A stretch of DNA of 59,290 nucleotides from Rhizaria sp. SCN 62-66. Taxonomy: Eukaryota > Rhizaria, unplaced. Location of the stretch: positions 1 through 59,290 of the forward strand of contig MEDY01000162.1 in NCBI GenBank assembly GCA_001724265.1. Direction: 5' to 3'. A program made the position numbers and the translations under genes. This document shows, one piece after another, positions 42,901 through 54,600 of this stretch. Numbering within the stretch: the stretch's first letter is position 1; the number at the start of each line of letters is the position of its first letter. The notes beneath the pieces were generated by a model. That model did not search any database. It saw only the letters and a program-made list of their open reading frames with translations, and was not told the DNA's origin.

Positions 42901-45450
42901 CGCGCGCGCTCGCTGACGTGCCGATGTTTGGCCCCAAGCGCCAGGAGAGGGCCGCCGCCGCTGGGTTCGAGATGGTACGCATTATCCGCGAACATAGTCG
43001 AAATATTCATCACTCTGTTACAATGTGCACTCTCGTGAACTAGTTGTATTATGTTGATTATTTTTTTAATCATGATTGTCTCTTTATGCTTCGCTGATTC
43101 ACCTGATAACTTTTGTTTGTAACGCTGTTGATGTGTGTAGATTTCCGACTTGCAAGGCATGAGTTTTGCCCAAATCACAGCTCGACTCACTGCGCCTTCG
43201 GTCACAGCTGCACCGCGCTATGGCAACGATGTGGCGGATGGCGACGACTGGGACAACGACGACGACACCAGCGTCGGGCCTGCGAGCAAGAGGGCAGCGC
43301 TTCCTGGCAACGACGGTACGTTGACAAGCATGAATGAAAACAACGCAAACGCGATGTACTCTATTTCTTTCTTGCTTTGGTACAATCTTTGAATATCTGC
43401 GCTACATGTATACTGGTTTTCATTTATTTTTATATCTAACGAGTCTGTATCATTCTGTCGTTTCTCAACACTCTCGCCTTAGGCCTGTCCGCGGACTCCG
43501 CGGCGCCGCTGGCGTCGCTGCTGCTCTCGATCGCGCAGGGCCAGGACGCGACCGTGGTCACCCCGCACATCGTCTCGGGCGACATCGGCGTGATGAAGAC
43601 GACGCCGACGACCTCGCACGCCGCGCGCGTGCCTCTGCTGCAGTTCCTGTGCGAGACAATGGCGCAGCGCCTCGATGAAGAAGCTATCGACAACGCGCGC
43701 CGGCCCACCGCATTCGGTGTGTCTTGGTACTCGCGGGTCAAGCGCGCCGCGGCCACGCGCGTCGTGCCGCTGCCCAGCTTCCGCATCGGCTCGAACGGCG
43801 TCGAGAATCCCCAGGCCGCGGCCTCCGCAATGGCGGCAAACGCGGTACGCACAACAATGAAAACGTTTGGATATATGATGCAACAGCCTGTTAATTGTGT
43901 GTAAACTCATGTTGGTGTCTATGTCACACTATTTTCTAACATTATTTATTGTTTTTTTAAACATTTTACCCTGTCTTTGCTAGTTTCGCGTCCTGAGTGA
44001 GAACGTCGGCCCGACAGAGTCGCTGGCGACGCTGGGTGTCTCGGCCCGTAAGTTCGTTCCGCTCGCCGGCACCACGGGTATCTTTGCTGCGGGCGCGCTG
44101 CGTGGCGCTGGCGGCTTGACTTCCGTTGTCAATCCCTTCGCCTCAATGACCGGCACCCCACCAGACGCTGACGGAACAGCCACGACAACTCCTGGCAAAG
44201 CTGGTGGCAAGGGCGTGCGTGGCGCGAGAAAAGGCGCTGGTCCTGACGTGGCGCTGGGGGGATTCTTTAAGCGCGTGACGCGGCAGCACAGCGGCGTTGA
44301 CCTCGGTGCTGGTGCGGACTCTGACTCGGGGTCAGACTTGGATGTCCGTGTTCAGACGCAAAGCAACGGCGCTGGTGCGGTCAAAAGTAAGGGCGGCGGA
44401 GCCAGCGCTAGCGATGACGAGAGAGGCGGATTCACGTACCTCGACTCCAGCGGCGAAGGCGACGACGATGCTGACGCTGAGTGCTTTGAGTTCGACTGTG
44501 ACTGGGACGGGGACGTTGACGGCGAGGATAACGGCGATGAGGAGCAGGAGAACGGGGATGATGGAGAGTGCAGCAAAGATAAGAACACCGACGGTCATAA
44601 CAAAGACGTTGCTGACTGCGACAATAGCAAGCAGGCTAGTCACCGTGATCACGGCGATGACAACAACGCGGGCAATGCACCTGCTCAGACTGTGACAGAG
44701 ACTGAAGAAAAGGCCGCGTCATCAACGGCTGTGAAGGTCAAGGTCGAAGGCTCAGCTACCGCTGCGGCTAATCCCAACTCGTGCAGTGTCATTACGTCTA
44801 CGGCGGCAGCTCTGCGTAGCAACAGTGGCAGTGGTCTTGCCCCTAGCAGTGTCTCCGCTGCTGCGGGCAACATTGCGCCAAGTCTTTTGCCTACCTCCAC
44901 ATCCGCTGCCGTTGTCCCCGCCACTCCCGCTAAGCGCGCTCAGAGTGGCCGCGTGCCCGTTGCCCACCGTGACAGTGACGGAGATCTTACCGGTGCCGGC
45001 GAGCTCGATGCTGACCTCGCCTGGCAGCCGCCCTGCTTTAGGCCCCCCACTGCGGCCTGGGCCGACGATCGCGCCGTCTCTGCGTCCTACTTCTACACCG
45101 CCGCGCTGCCGACTGCGGCCGCGCCAGTCGCGCCAGTATCACTGCCACAGCTACAGCAGCAGCAGCATGGTTTGCAGGCGCAGGCGCAAGCGCAGACGCA
45201 CCCCACGCACGCGAACGCGCAGCTTGTCCCACGATCTCCAGCCGCTCCAGCGCGAACGGTTGCCGGCGGTTCCCCCCAGCAGCGCAACACCGCGCAGGGC
45301 GCGCCTCTGCTGCTGACGCCGGGACTGACGCAGGGCCAGCCGGGCCATAGGGGACCGGCGCAGACGCAGGCGTCGCACCGGGAAGATGGCTCGACGCCGG
45401 CGAAGGCGGGATCGATTTACGCGCGGCACAAGCGGAATATCGATCAATGA
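39997..45450 (+). CDS. Y-family translesion DNA polymerase (iota/eta-like), with TAG in place of a conserved Glu
   Basis: Five exons: 39997-40062, 40215-42974, 43141-43315, 43483-43844 and 43984-45450. Donors are GTCCGT, GTACGC, GTACGT and GTACGC, all phases agree, and the product is 1609 residues ending in TGA. Palm residues are clear: Asp21 in HIDMDCFYAQV and Asp114-Glu115 in KKSIDEALIDLT carry the catalytic metals. CVTSNYHVRLCGLKKLN and the VGVAANPMLAKMVS...KPNQQSVLLP block resemble polymerase iota most. A helix-hairpin-helix (MFGPKRQERAAAAGF, ISDLQGMSF) and a little-finger region follow, then an acidic disordered tail. Such enzymes copy past DNA lesions. Codon 30 is TAG (40236-40238), exactly where the family has a nearly invariant Glu after YAQV. 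About 500 residues of low complexity are inserted between the SIDEA block and the thumb-like part. Confidence 0.88.
40236..40238 (+). other. In-frame TAG at the invariant Glu of the polymerase motif
   Basis: Reads Asp-Cys-Phe-Tyr-Ala-Gln-Val-TAG-Arg-Glu-Arg. The frame is fixed upstream by the catalytic DMD and downstream by PVAVVQ and VTSNY. Polymerases eta, iota, kappa, DinB and Dpo4 have Glu here. Confidence 0.92.
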
Positions 45451-45845
45451 CCATGAAAACATTGTTTAAAATGCGAATTTGAATTGGAATTCAAATGTTC
45501 CACGACAAAAATATGTTATCTAGACCAATATACATAGATACTTGGTTTTCCTTGAATCATGGTGACTGGCCGTGGTCATGGCGCTCGCGTGGGCCCGGGT
45601 TCCGCGTGGGAAGTGACCGTGGCTGACCGAGAGACAGCTCGACGTCGTCGCCCCTTCGAGGAGATTCTTTGAAAGTCCGTCGTAAACTCCAATGAACGTG
45701 ATTTGCTCTGCTAATGAATATCCTTAAAATATACATACTCTTAAATTCAAATTAAATAACATCTCTTCAACTGCTTCTTTTTAACCCTGTGATATCTGCT
45801 GTCTTAATCACCACTCGCTCTCCTCTGATCGTAGCTCACTACGCC
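45451..45845. other. Intergenic spacer with probable 5' UTR of CCDC93
   Basis: AT-rich spacer. An acceptor-like gatcgtag ends at 45834, twelve bases before the CCDC93 ATG, so a 5' UTR intron (or a short upstream coding exon) is likely. Confidence 0.5.
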
Positions 45846-47732
45846 ATGTTCGTCAACAAGGCCAAGGCGGGCCGCAACCAGTCGGAGACTGATCCGGAGC
45901 GTATCTTTAAGCTCAAAGAATGCAGTGACGTACTGCTAGCCGGTGGCTACTTTCGCGCGCGTATTCCGACGCTGTCCCCGTTCGACAAAGTGATCGGCGG
46001 CATGGTGTGGTCGATCACCGCGAGCAACGTCGACCTCGACGTCGACCTTCTGTTCGAGGAGAACAGCACCATCGGTCAGCGCATTCGTCTGTCCGAAAAC
46101 ATCGTCAAGGCGCTGATCAAGATGCAGGGCCCCGTGATCCAGTCGCACCAGATCCAGGGTCTGGACTACGACCACATCTACCCCGTGCTCAAGTGGCTCG
46201 TGCGCAAGGTGATCGAGACGCGCGCGCTCACGGGCGACGAAGTCCGCGCGCTGTCCATCTCGCAGTACCAAAAGAACTACACGCCAATGCCCGCGGACGT
46301 GAAGCCCGACGCCGGGCTGGCCTTCGTTGCCTCCGTCATGGGCGAGTACAAGGCGCAGCGCAAGTACCGCAAGCGGGAGGCTGCGACGTTCGAGTCCGAG
46401 GTCGGCGAGGTCGAGGCCACGCTGCTCGAGTATGACGAACGCGTCCACAACCTCGCCGCGGCTGTTGACCTGGAGCAGGAGGACCGCCGCCGCGAGCGCG
46501 AGGCCCGCATGCGCGGCACGGACCCCACTGCGGCCGCGGGCGACGACGAGGCCTCCCGCGAGGCCGAGGCCGCGGCGCGCGCCGAGGCCGAGCAGCGGCT
46601 GTCCGCACTGCAGCAGCAGCTTGACGCGCACGGCGGCGGCGACAAGGTCTCGGGCTCCGCGCTGGGCACGCTGGTCTCGATGCGCGCTGGCGACATCCGC
46701 GACGCCTCGGCCGCCTACGAGGCGCAGCTGCGCGCCGCCGCGGTCGCCGCGGGCGCGGACGGGGACGCCGCGGCGGCGACGATGTTCGTCTCGGCCAAGG
46801 ACGTCAAGAAACAGGAGGAGATGCGGCACAAGCGGCAGGTCGACGGGCTGAAGCGGCGCGTGGCCGAGGCCGAGAAGGCTTCGCAGGCGCGCCTGTCCCC
46901 GCTCGAGGACGTCACGGCGCGGCTCAACGCCGTGCGCGCGCTGCTGGGCGACAAGGAGGGCGAGGTCGCGCGGCTGCGCGGGGCGATTGCGGAGATGGAG
47001 CTGGTGGAGCAGGCCGCCGACAACAAGGAGATCATCGCGAAGCTGCGCAGCCTCGTCGTACTCAACGAGGCGCTCAAGAAGCAGGAGGCCGAGTTCAAGG
47101 CCTCGTGCCGTGCCGAACGGGAGCGGCTGCTGGCGCTTATTGCCGCCGTCGACGCCGCGGGGCAGGACGAGGAGGCCGCGCGCGCCGCAGAGGTCGAGCG
47201 CATTTTCGGCGCCGACGCGGGCAAGCTCGCCAAGCTGCGCCAGCTGCTGGCCGGCAAGAACCAGGAGATCGCCAAGACGAACCGACTGATCGACGAAGTA
47301 CCCACGCGCGCAGAGCTGCTGCAGTTCGAGCGGCGCTTTGTGGAGCTGTACGACATGCTCGCCGAGCAGTTCGTGGAGATGCGCAAGTACTACGACATGT
47401 ACAATACCCTCAACACAACGTACGGGTACTTGCAGACGGAGCTCACGATCCTCGAGTCGATCAACGGCAACTTCAACAAGGGCATGGCGACGGCGGCGAC
47501 GCAGACGACGATGCTGGGCCAGTTCGCGCAGATGCTCACCTCGGTCGACGCGTGCAAGGAGCAGGCGCAGAGCGCGCTCGACGAGGTCAAGGCCAAGGAG
47601 GAGGTGCTGGAGGAGAAGTTAGGCCGCATGGTCGATCGCCAGCGTGCGTACTTCAAGGCCGTCAAGGAGTTCCAGGAGGAGTGCACGCTCAACGAGAAGC
47701 TCGCCGCCGCGCTCGAGGGCAAGGCCGCGTGA
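45846..47732 (+). CDS. CCDC93: CCDC93, subunit of the CCC endosomal recycling complex
   Basis: Predicted 628 aa, essentially the family's usual length, ATG at 45846 to TGA. The N-terminal calponin-like domain is strongly conserved: LLAGGYFRARIPTLSPFDKV, GGMVWSITASNVDLDVDLLF, EENSTIGQRIRLSENIV, then IQGLDYDHIYPVLKWLV and SISQYQKNY. A RKYRKR turn leads into a long coiled coil with conserved blocks LVVLNEALKKQEAEFKASCR and TNRLIDEVPTRAELLQFERR. It ends with RQRAYFKAVKEFQEE. CCDC93 pairs with CCDC22 and COMMD proteins to return membrane receptors from endosomes through WASH/retriever. The reading frame contains no TAG. The start could be in an upstream exon, because an acceptor-like site precedes the ATG, but the N-terminus already matches the expected length. 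Confidence 0.93.
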   Translation: MFVNKAKAGRNQSETDPERIFKLKECSDVLLAGGYFRARIPTLSPFDKVIGGMVWSITASNVDLDVDLLFEENSTIGQRIRLSENIVKALIKMQGPVIQSHQIQGLDYDHIYPVLKWLVRKVIETRALTGDEVRALSISQYQKNYTPMPADVKPDAGLAFVASVMGEYKAQRKYRKREAATFESEVGEVEATLLEYDERVHNLAAAVDLEQEDRRREREARMRGTDPTAAAGDDEASREAEAAARAEAEQRLSALQQQLDAHGGGDKVSGSALGTLVSMRAGDIRDASAAYEAQLRAAAVAAGADGDAAAATMFVSAKDVKKQEEMRHKRQVDGLKRRVAEAEKASQARLSPLEDVTARLNAVRALLGDKEGEVARLRGAIAEMELVEQAADNKEIIAKLRSLVVLNEALKKQEAEFKASCRAERERLLALIAAVDAAGQDEEAARAAEVERIFGADAGKLAKLRQLLAGKNQEIAKTNRLIDEVPTRAELLQFERRFVELYDMLAEQFVEMRKYYDMYNTLNTTYGYLQTELTILESINGNFNKGMATAATQTTMLGQFAQMLTSVDACKEQAQSALDEVKAKEEVLEEKLGRMVDRQRAYFKAVKEFQEECTLNEKLAAALEGKAA

Positions 47733-48665
47733 GTGACTGAATGACTATGATTATGTTGTAGCGTGTTACACTGTTTGATATCGTTGCAGTTTACTCGTTA
47801 TTGTGTCCGTTTATCTTGAAAGTTCGGGCCATGAATTGTAGCTTGACTTCACATGCTTAGACAATAAAAATATACGTTCTGAATCATTACAGTTAGCATA
47901 GAGTTAAATTTTGGAGAATATTAACACATGTATTCGAAAATGACTTCGTTTGACTGACAACGAGGCGAGTCGAGATAGTGCGAATAAATCGGCTGGCCCA
48001 GTCGGGTCAGTGAACACGTATTAATATCGCTGTCTCTTGTTCATGAATGAACATAGCTTGCGCGAAGCTAAGGAGAATGCAAAGAAGTTCGAGAGGAACT
48101 GCGTTGTTCGGCGAAGAAGCCGTCTGCATTCACATCATGTGACAACAAGATAGTGACAGGGGGGGTGATTTTGCGTTTGTTTGTTCGTGAAATGAGAAGT
48201 GGACTCTGCGTGACTCATAGCGTAACCAGAGCGCATGTGCTGCACACGTCACATCAGGTGACGGGTGCAACACATAAGCCGCGGCTACCGCTAGGGCACG
48301 GGGTCGAAAGAGGATCTTTGTGTGATTCAGAGTGTAAAGAGAGCGCATGTGCTGTACACGTCACGGAAGATGACGGGTACAATACATGAGCACGCGTTAC
48401 AGCTATGTCACATTCAAATGAGTGCCTGTTGAAATTGCTCACAATTATGCGGCATGCGTTAGTTCTAATGCAATGAGAAAAAGCTTGATAGAATGAGAAA
48501 AATGATGACATTAACATTGTCGGAATTGACAATAAAGGCGAAATACGAAATGATTTCGAGACACACCCGGAAAAGTCCGTGTGCAAGAATCAGCAACAAT
48601 TAAGTGTTGAGAGAAGCATTGTAAGAGTTAACAAGATGTTTACAAACATACTGCAACAGTTGAGC
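47733..48665. other. Convergent intergenic region with tandem repeat
   Basis: The longest gene-free stretch here, between the convergent CCDC93 and helicase genes. It contains an imperfect tandem duplication (48201-48402, listed separately) and otherwise AT-rich sequence. Weak open frames across the repeat exist on both strands, but none is convincing. Confidence 0.5.
48201..48402. repeat. Imperfect tandem repeat, two units of about 90 bp at 111-bp spacing
   Basis: Unit 1 (48201-48290) and unit 2 (48312-48402) share AGAGCGCATGTGCTG, then CACACGTCAC or TACACGTCAC, and then TGACGGGT followed by CAA-ACA. In unit 1 the GTCAC...GTGAC pair around ATCAG forms a perfect short palindrome. A further degenerate TCACAT...GTGAC core occurs at 48132-48145. 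Divergence outside the shared words suggests an old duplication with a preserved core. Confidence 0.6.
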
Positions 48666-51600
48666 TTACAGATGCATGAATGACTGGAGATCGGCCGCGG
48701 GAACCACGAGATTGTTCGCCCTCATGTAGGCGATGAACGACGCCCACTCGCCGGTTTTGCTGGCGCTGCCGCTGCCGCGCGCCTGCTGCGGGGCGAACGT
48801 CGAGCAGTCGCAGATGATGATGAGCCCGCGGCGCGCGCGCGTGAGCGAAACCTACACGAATACAACACGAAAAACAAATCCGTAATAGAAGTTAGAAATC
48901 ATCTCAATGAATGAAATAGGAAACAAAACAATGATATTACGAGTGATATTACGAGTGATACAAGCTTCGAATGAAACGTACGTTCATTCGCCGGCGGTCC
49001 TTGACGAAGCCGATTGAGAACTGCTTGGAGCGCACCATGGACATGATCATCAGGTCCTTCTCGTGGCCCTGGTACGCGTCGACCGAGTTTACCTCGACGG
49101 CCTGGTCGAACAAGCAGGCCGTCTCGGCCGTGCCCGCGAGCGCGCGCGCCACGTCCTGCCGCACGCCGCGGTCGCGGTCGAGCGCGCGCAGCAGCCCGCG
49201 GATCTCGCCGCACTGGCCCGCGTACGGCGTCACGATGCCCACGCTTAGCGGCGTCGCGTCGCCCGGCGTGGTTGTGCCTCCCGAGGCAGCGCGCCGCGGC
49301 AGGGCGCTCTTCTGCGCGAGCACGGCGTGCGCGGCGACGCACGCCGCGAGCGCGGCCTCGGCGTGGTTGACCCAGCTGCAATGAGCGCCGACGGCCGCGC
49401 TCACGCAGAGGCCGTTCTACACCGTCCTCTTGCCGCCGCCCAGGGCCGCAAGCAGCGCCTGCGTGGCGCGCGACGCGGCGGCGGGCAGCGCAAACGGGGC
49501 GCTGGTGTCAATCAACACCATGGGCGAGTGCGTGAAGGGCGGCACCGGGGGCTGTCGCGTAGTCGGCCGGCTGGAAAACCAGGTGAAGCCACGCACGGGC
49601 GGGCGGTCCTGGTCGATAAAGCCGGGAGTCGTGAGCGCGCCGCTGTAGAACGTGCGCGAGGACCACACTGCGAGCGCCGAGTGCATGCGGTGCTGCCGCA
49701 GCAGCATGCAGCCCGTCGGCACGAACAGCCGCGCGACAGACGCTGTTGCTGCCGCGGCACGAGTCCCAGGCGCCGCCGCCGCGCGGGCCGCGGCGATTTT
49801 ACGCAGTAGCGTGGGCGTGCATGCGAGGCGCGCAAACATAGGCGAGTCCGCGCCCAGCAGCATGCCGGCCTCGTCGCTGCCCGCGCCCGCGATCGGCGGC
49901 AACTGGCAGTGGTCGCCCACGAACGCCACGCGCGCGACGGCACCGACGCCCGCCGCGCCCCACGCGCAGAGCTGCGCCCGCGTCGCGTACGTGCGAGACG
50001 TCGTCAGGTCGACGGCGGCTGCCATCAAGGTACACTTGGAGGCGATGCGTTCGCCGTTCCGGGTGAGCTTCTGCGCAAGGTTCTCGAGCTCCCAGCCGGC
50101 CGCGGTGGGCTCGGTGCGCGCGAGCAAGGATAAAGGCAGCAGTGCCGCGCGCTCGGGCGCCTGCGAGGCTTCGTCGACAATGACGAGAGAGAAGCCGGAC
50201 TCGCTCTTCTTGCTGTTGTTGAGCGACAGCGCCGCGCGGCGACGCTCCTGCTGCGCGTAGGCCGCGGGGCTCGAGTGGCTGTACTCGCGCTGCGCAAGGA
50301 CGGCCAGCGGCACCTTGCTGTGCTTCTTGGCGAGCGCGCAGGCGAGAGGCGTCCCGTAGTTGTCCGGACGGCGCTGAGTGCAGCCGACGCAGGTGCCGGC
50401 GATCACGTCCGCGGTCATGACGAGCTTGTTTTGGAGCTCGCGTACGTTGACGGTGCTGCCCTCGCGCAGGGCGCGGCCGAGCGACTCGCTGAGCTCGAGC
50501 AGCGTGGCGGCCCACACCAGGCAGCTGGAGCGCGCCAACGCGGGCACCGCCGTCCACACGGGGCCCGGGACGCGCGGCAGCTCCACAGCGGACACGACGG
50601 GCGGGTCGGCGGGCGCGTGGGCCGTGAGCGGAAACTTGCTCCGGAGCAGTTCGAGCACAGTCGTCAGCACGGGCAGCGGCAGCCAGTCGGCCGGCCTGAA
50701 GACGGCCTTCACCGGCGCCGGCGGCAGAGCGAGCGCCTCCGGCTTTGCCGTTGGTGTTGACAGTGACAGGGACGCGAACCGGGTAGCAAGCTATGATTTT
50801 GCTGGCTGCGCAGGGATCAGGATCTGATGCTGCTCATCATCCTTTTTGTCGTCCTGCTTACCGTCCTGCTTATCGCCCTGCTTCTTTGCGGCCTTGGGGC
50901 GCGCTGCAACCTTCTTATCACGCTTCGCAATGAAGCCCGACGCATAGCCGTGAAGTTGGAGCCGCACCAGCAGGGCCTTGCTGCCTTTCTCGAAGCGGAG
51001 CTGCTCGACGGCGTCCTGCACGTCCGGCGTGGCGAAGCTCTCCTCGTTGGCTACAGCGGCCGCGAGCGCCCGCTCGGCGGCGTCGCGCGCGCAGTGAAGC
51101 ACCAGCAGCGCGGCGCGCAGCGGGGCGCCCACGTCGAAGCTGTTGAGGACCTGCAGTTCGAGCGAGTTTGCCTGCAGCCCCGGCAGCAGCCCCGTGGCCT
51201 TGGCGCGCTTCGCGGATTCGCGCAGGTGCGCCTCGACACGGGCGGGTTCAAAGCACACCTCCTCGGGGCGCGGCGCGCTGACGTCACCGCTGACGCCGCG
51301 GGGGCAGAAGTGTTCGAGTGCGGTGTCGAGATAGGACGTGGACGCGGGGCACAGACTCGAGGACGCGCGGTCGCCGCTCTCCCACAGCACGTGCCTGCCC
51401 CTCGTGCGCTTCGGAGCCACTGCGCCGGGCAGCAGGTACGTCTGCGCGATCTCGCCCAGGAACCCCCACGGCACAAGCCCCGGCGAGTTCACCCCTGGAA
51501 CGCCCCCGTAGAGCGCGCCGGCGCCCGGGAGCGCGGCCGTCTCTGCGAGCCAGAAGGGCCGCGGGTAGGCCGCGGTCGCGCACATGACGTTCTTGCCGAT

Positions 51601-54600
51601 GCGCACCACGCGCAGCGGCGCCAGCTCCAGCGCCGTCGTCGGGTACACCAGCGACAGGACCGTGCCGGCGCCGCGAGTGTGCCGCGCCTCGGCCTCCACC
51701 GCAGCCCGCCTTGTCACCGCGGTGGCAGCGATGTTGGCAGCGGCGGCGGCGGCCGCGTCGGCGGCGGTCAGACTGCGCACCACCGCGGCATCGGCCTGAG
51801 CGGCCAGGACGCGCACGCGGTCGGTCAGCAGGTCCAGCGCGGCGTTGGAGTAAGCAGACAGCAGCACGCGCGTGGGCGCGACGTTCGCCTCCGGTCCGGC
51901 GGGCGCGCGCAGCAGGGCGCCGCGGACCCAGAGCCAGACCGCGGCCGAGATGGTCTGCGTCTTGCCTGTGCCGGGCGGGCCCTGGATCACGTTGAGCGAC
52001 GGCGCGCTCAACAGAGCCGCGGCCTCGCTGGCGGCGCCGTTAACGGCGGCGGCGAGCGCGGCGCTCGACTCACGCGGCTCGAAGAGGACGTTGCTAACGG
52101 CCGTGCGCTGCGACGCGTTGAGATCCAGCGCCGCAAAAAACGGATACCACATCTGCTCCGTCGCAGGCGCGGCCGCCGGAGTTGCGGGGACGCCGCGGGG
52201 GGGCGCGGCTGGCGGCGCGAGCGCGGGCGGCGGCGGGACGGAGAGGGAGATCTCGCGGAGCATGTCGACGGTGGTCTGGCGCAGGTGCAGCGCCATCGCG
52301 CTCAGCGGCTGCTGCGCGCCGGGGCAGAAGCCGTCGAACGAGTGCAGCTGCGTGTACACGGCGGGCCAGGCCGTCGCGACGCCGTCGGGCGTGAGCTGCA
52401 TCAGCGGCGGACACAGCAGCCGCAGCAGCGCAAGCAGCACGGCCATGTCGTCCGCCTCCAGGTCAGTACTATTGGGCTGGCAGAGCTTGGTCGCGGCGCG
52501 CCCCATCCCGGCCAGCCCCGACAGAGTGAAGGAGAAGCGTAAAAGCGGGGCGTCGTCCGCGGCGATCGCGGCGGCGTTGCCGTCAGAGAAGCTGAGCGGC
52601 ACGGTGACGACGACAGTCTTGACATTGGTGCCGTGGACGCATCGTCGCACCGCGGCCGCGACCGCCTGCAGCACCGCCGCGCCTGCGGCCTCGCCCACCG
52701 CGACCGAGACGCCCCGCGGGAACGACAGCGGGCCGGACGTGCGCTGCAGCCGCTGCAGGCGCGTGGCCACTGCGCGCAGCAGCCAGGGCAGGACGCGGCG
52801 CAGCGCGGGCTCCACGATCAGCGCGAAGGCGGCGCGGCGCGCTGCAGGCCACATGCACAGCCACGGCTGCTGCAGCAGCTCCACCACCTCGGTCACGCTG
52901 TCGCCCCCGCTGAGGGCGTTGCCGGCGCCGACTGCGGGCGTGAAGCCGGCGAGCGCGGCCACCGCGGCAGTCTGTGCCGAGGACGCCTCAAGGCCACGGC
53001 CGAAGTTACGGACACGACCACGGTCGCCCCCGTTGCTGCTGCCGTTGCGGTGATGCTTGATAAAGGCGGAAAACGGGGTGGGGTCGCCGCGGCGCACGGG
53101 GGCGCCGACGCTGAGGCTCGAAGCCGTGAGTGCAACGTCAAGGGGACTTTGCGTGCGGCCCTCAGAGTGATCTTCCTCGCGAGCATCATCGCCCTCGCCG
53201 TCGTCATCACTGTCAGACGAGTCGCCGGCGCCGGGGAGGCCGAGGCGGCGCTCGAGGCCGCCGCGCGGCGCGAGCACGCGGATGGCCCGGCGGATGCGCC
53301 GCGAGACGTCGAGGCTGGCGCCGAACTCGAGCGTGAGCCCCGCGCCCAGCCGCCACGGGAGCGAGGCGGGGGCCGCGGCGCTGAGCCCGGACCGCGCGAC
53401 GGCGTCGCCGGGCCGCAGCGGCGCCGCCATCGATGTGCCCAGCGCGGCCGTCCAGATCGTCTCCAGGTGCGCGCAGTGGCCGCAATGCGCTGCGCAGGGC
53501 GGCCGGGCCGCGCTCGCGCGCGCGCGCACGCCATCGTCGTCGCCGTCGAACAGAGCGCGGCCGCCCGCGAGCAGCGCCGCGCTGCGGACGTCCACGCGCG
53601 CCTGCATCGCGCTAGGCAGTGGGGGCAACTGGGGCAACGGGGGCGGCGCCGCCGTTCGCCCGGCGACCAGGAGGCCCGGTGCAGGGCGGCCCTCTGGCGC
53701 GGAGGCCGCGCGGCAGAGCGCGCGGAGGTACGCGTGCGGGGCCGTGACCTTGACGTCGATCTTGACCGTGCCCGTCGCAGTCGCGTCGTAGGTCCGGATG
53801 ACGACGCCCTCGATCGGCGCCCAGGGCAGCGGCGGCGGACACACGGCCTGCGGCGGCAGCGCCAGCGGCGCGCAGATGCCCGCGGCAGAGGAGGACGCGC
53901 GCCGCTGCGATGTAGTCGTGGCCTTGGTCGTGGCCGCGGCCGCCGCCGGAAGTGTGAATGGGTTCCACGAGCAGCGCGCCGACGCACATCCGCACTGTGC
54001 GTTGCTGGCGCTGCTGCTATTGCTGCTGCTGTTGGTGGGACCGCCACTAAGAGCGGCGGCAGCGCCCCCGCGAGCCCAGTTGTCTTCGTCCACCGAGATC
54101 ACCGGCGACGGTGGCACCGCCGCCGCCGTCGCCGCCGCAGAGCCCGCGCCTCCCGCCGCGCCCGAGTCCGCGTGCTGTGCGCGGCTCCAGAAGGCGTTGA
54201 CTGTGGGCCGCGCGCCCGTGAGCGCGGCGTAGCGAGGCGGCATTGCGGGCGCGGCCAGCGCGCCGGCGGCGTCGATGGAGCGCGCGAACGCGATCGCGAC
54301 CTCGCTTTGCTCGTGCACTGCGGCAAATAAAAAGGGCTTGGCCAGCGCACTCTCCCAGGTCCCGGCCGCAAGGGGCAGTGATAGCCAGACGACGGCTCCG
54401 TTAAGCGGCGCTGCGCCGACGCCCGGCAACGCGATGGACCCCGGAAAGCACTCGACGGGCGGGCGTGGGGCGCGGACGCGCGCGCGGAGCTGCTGTTGCT
54501 GGCGCTGCTGCTGCTGGCGCTGACTCAGCTGCTGGTGCAGCTGCCGCTGCTGCTGCCGCGCGTCGGGCGGGTCGAGCACGAACTCGCGCGTGCCGTTGAC

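Noticed and set aside
49417-50793. Helicase locus as three separate genes
   Set aside because: The pieces are in one frame, lack start codons after each TAG, and together make a single SF1 motor.
50827-53053. Long plus-strand open frames opposite the helicase exon
   Set aside because: Antisense shadows; the minus strand carries all SF1 helicase motifs in one frame.
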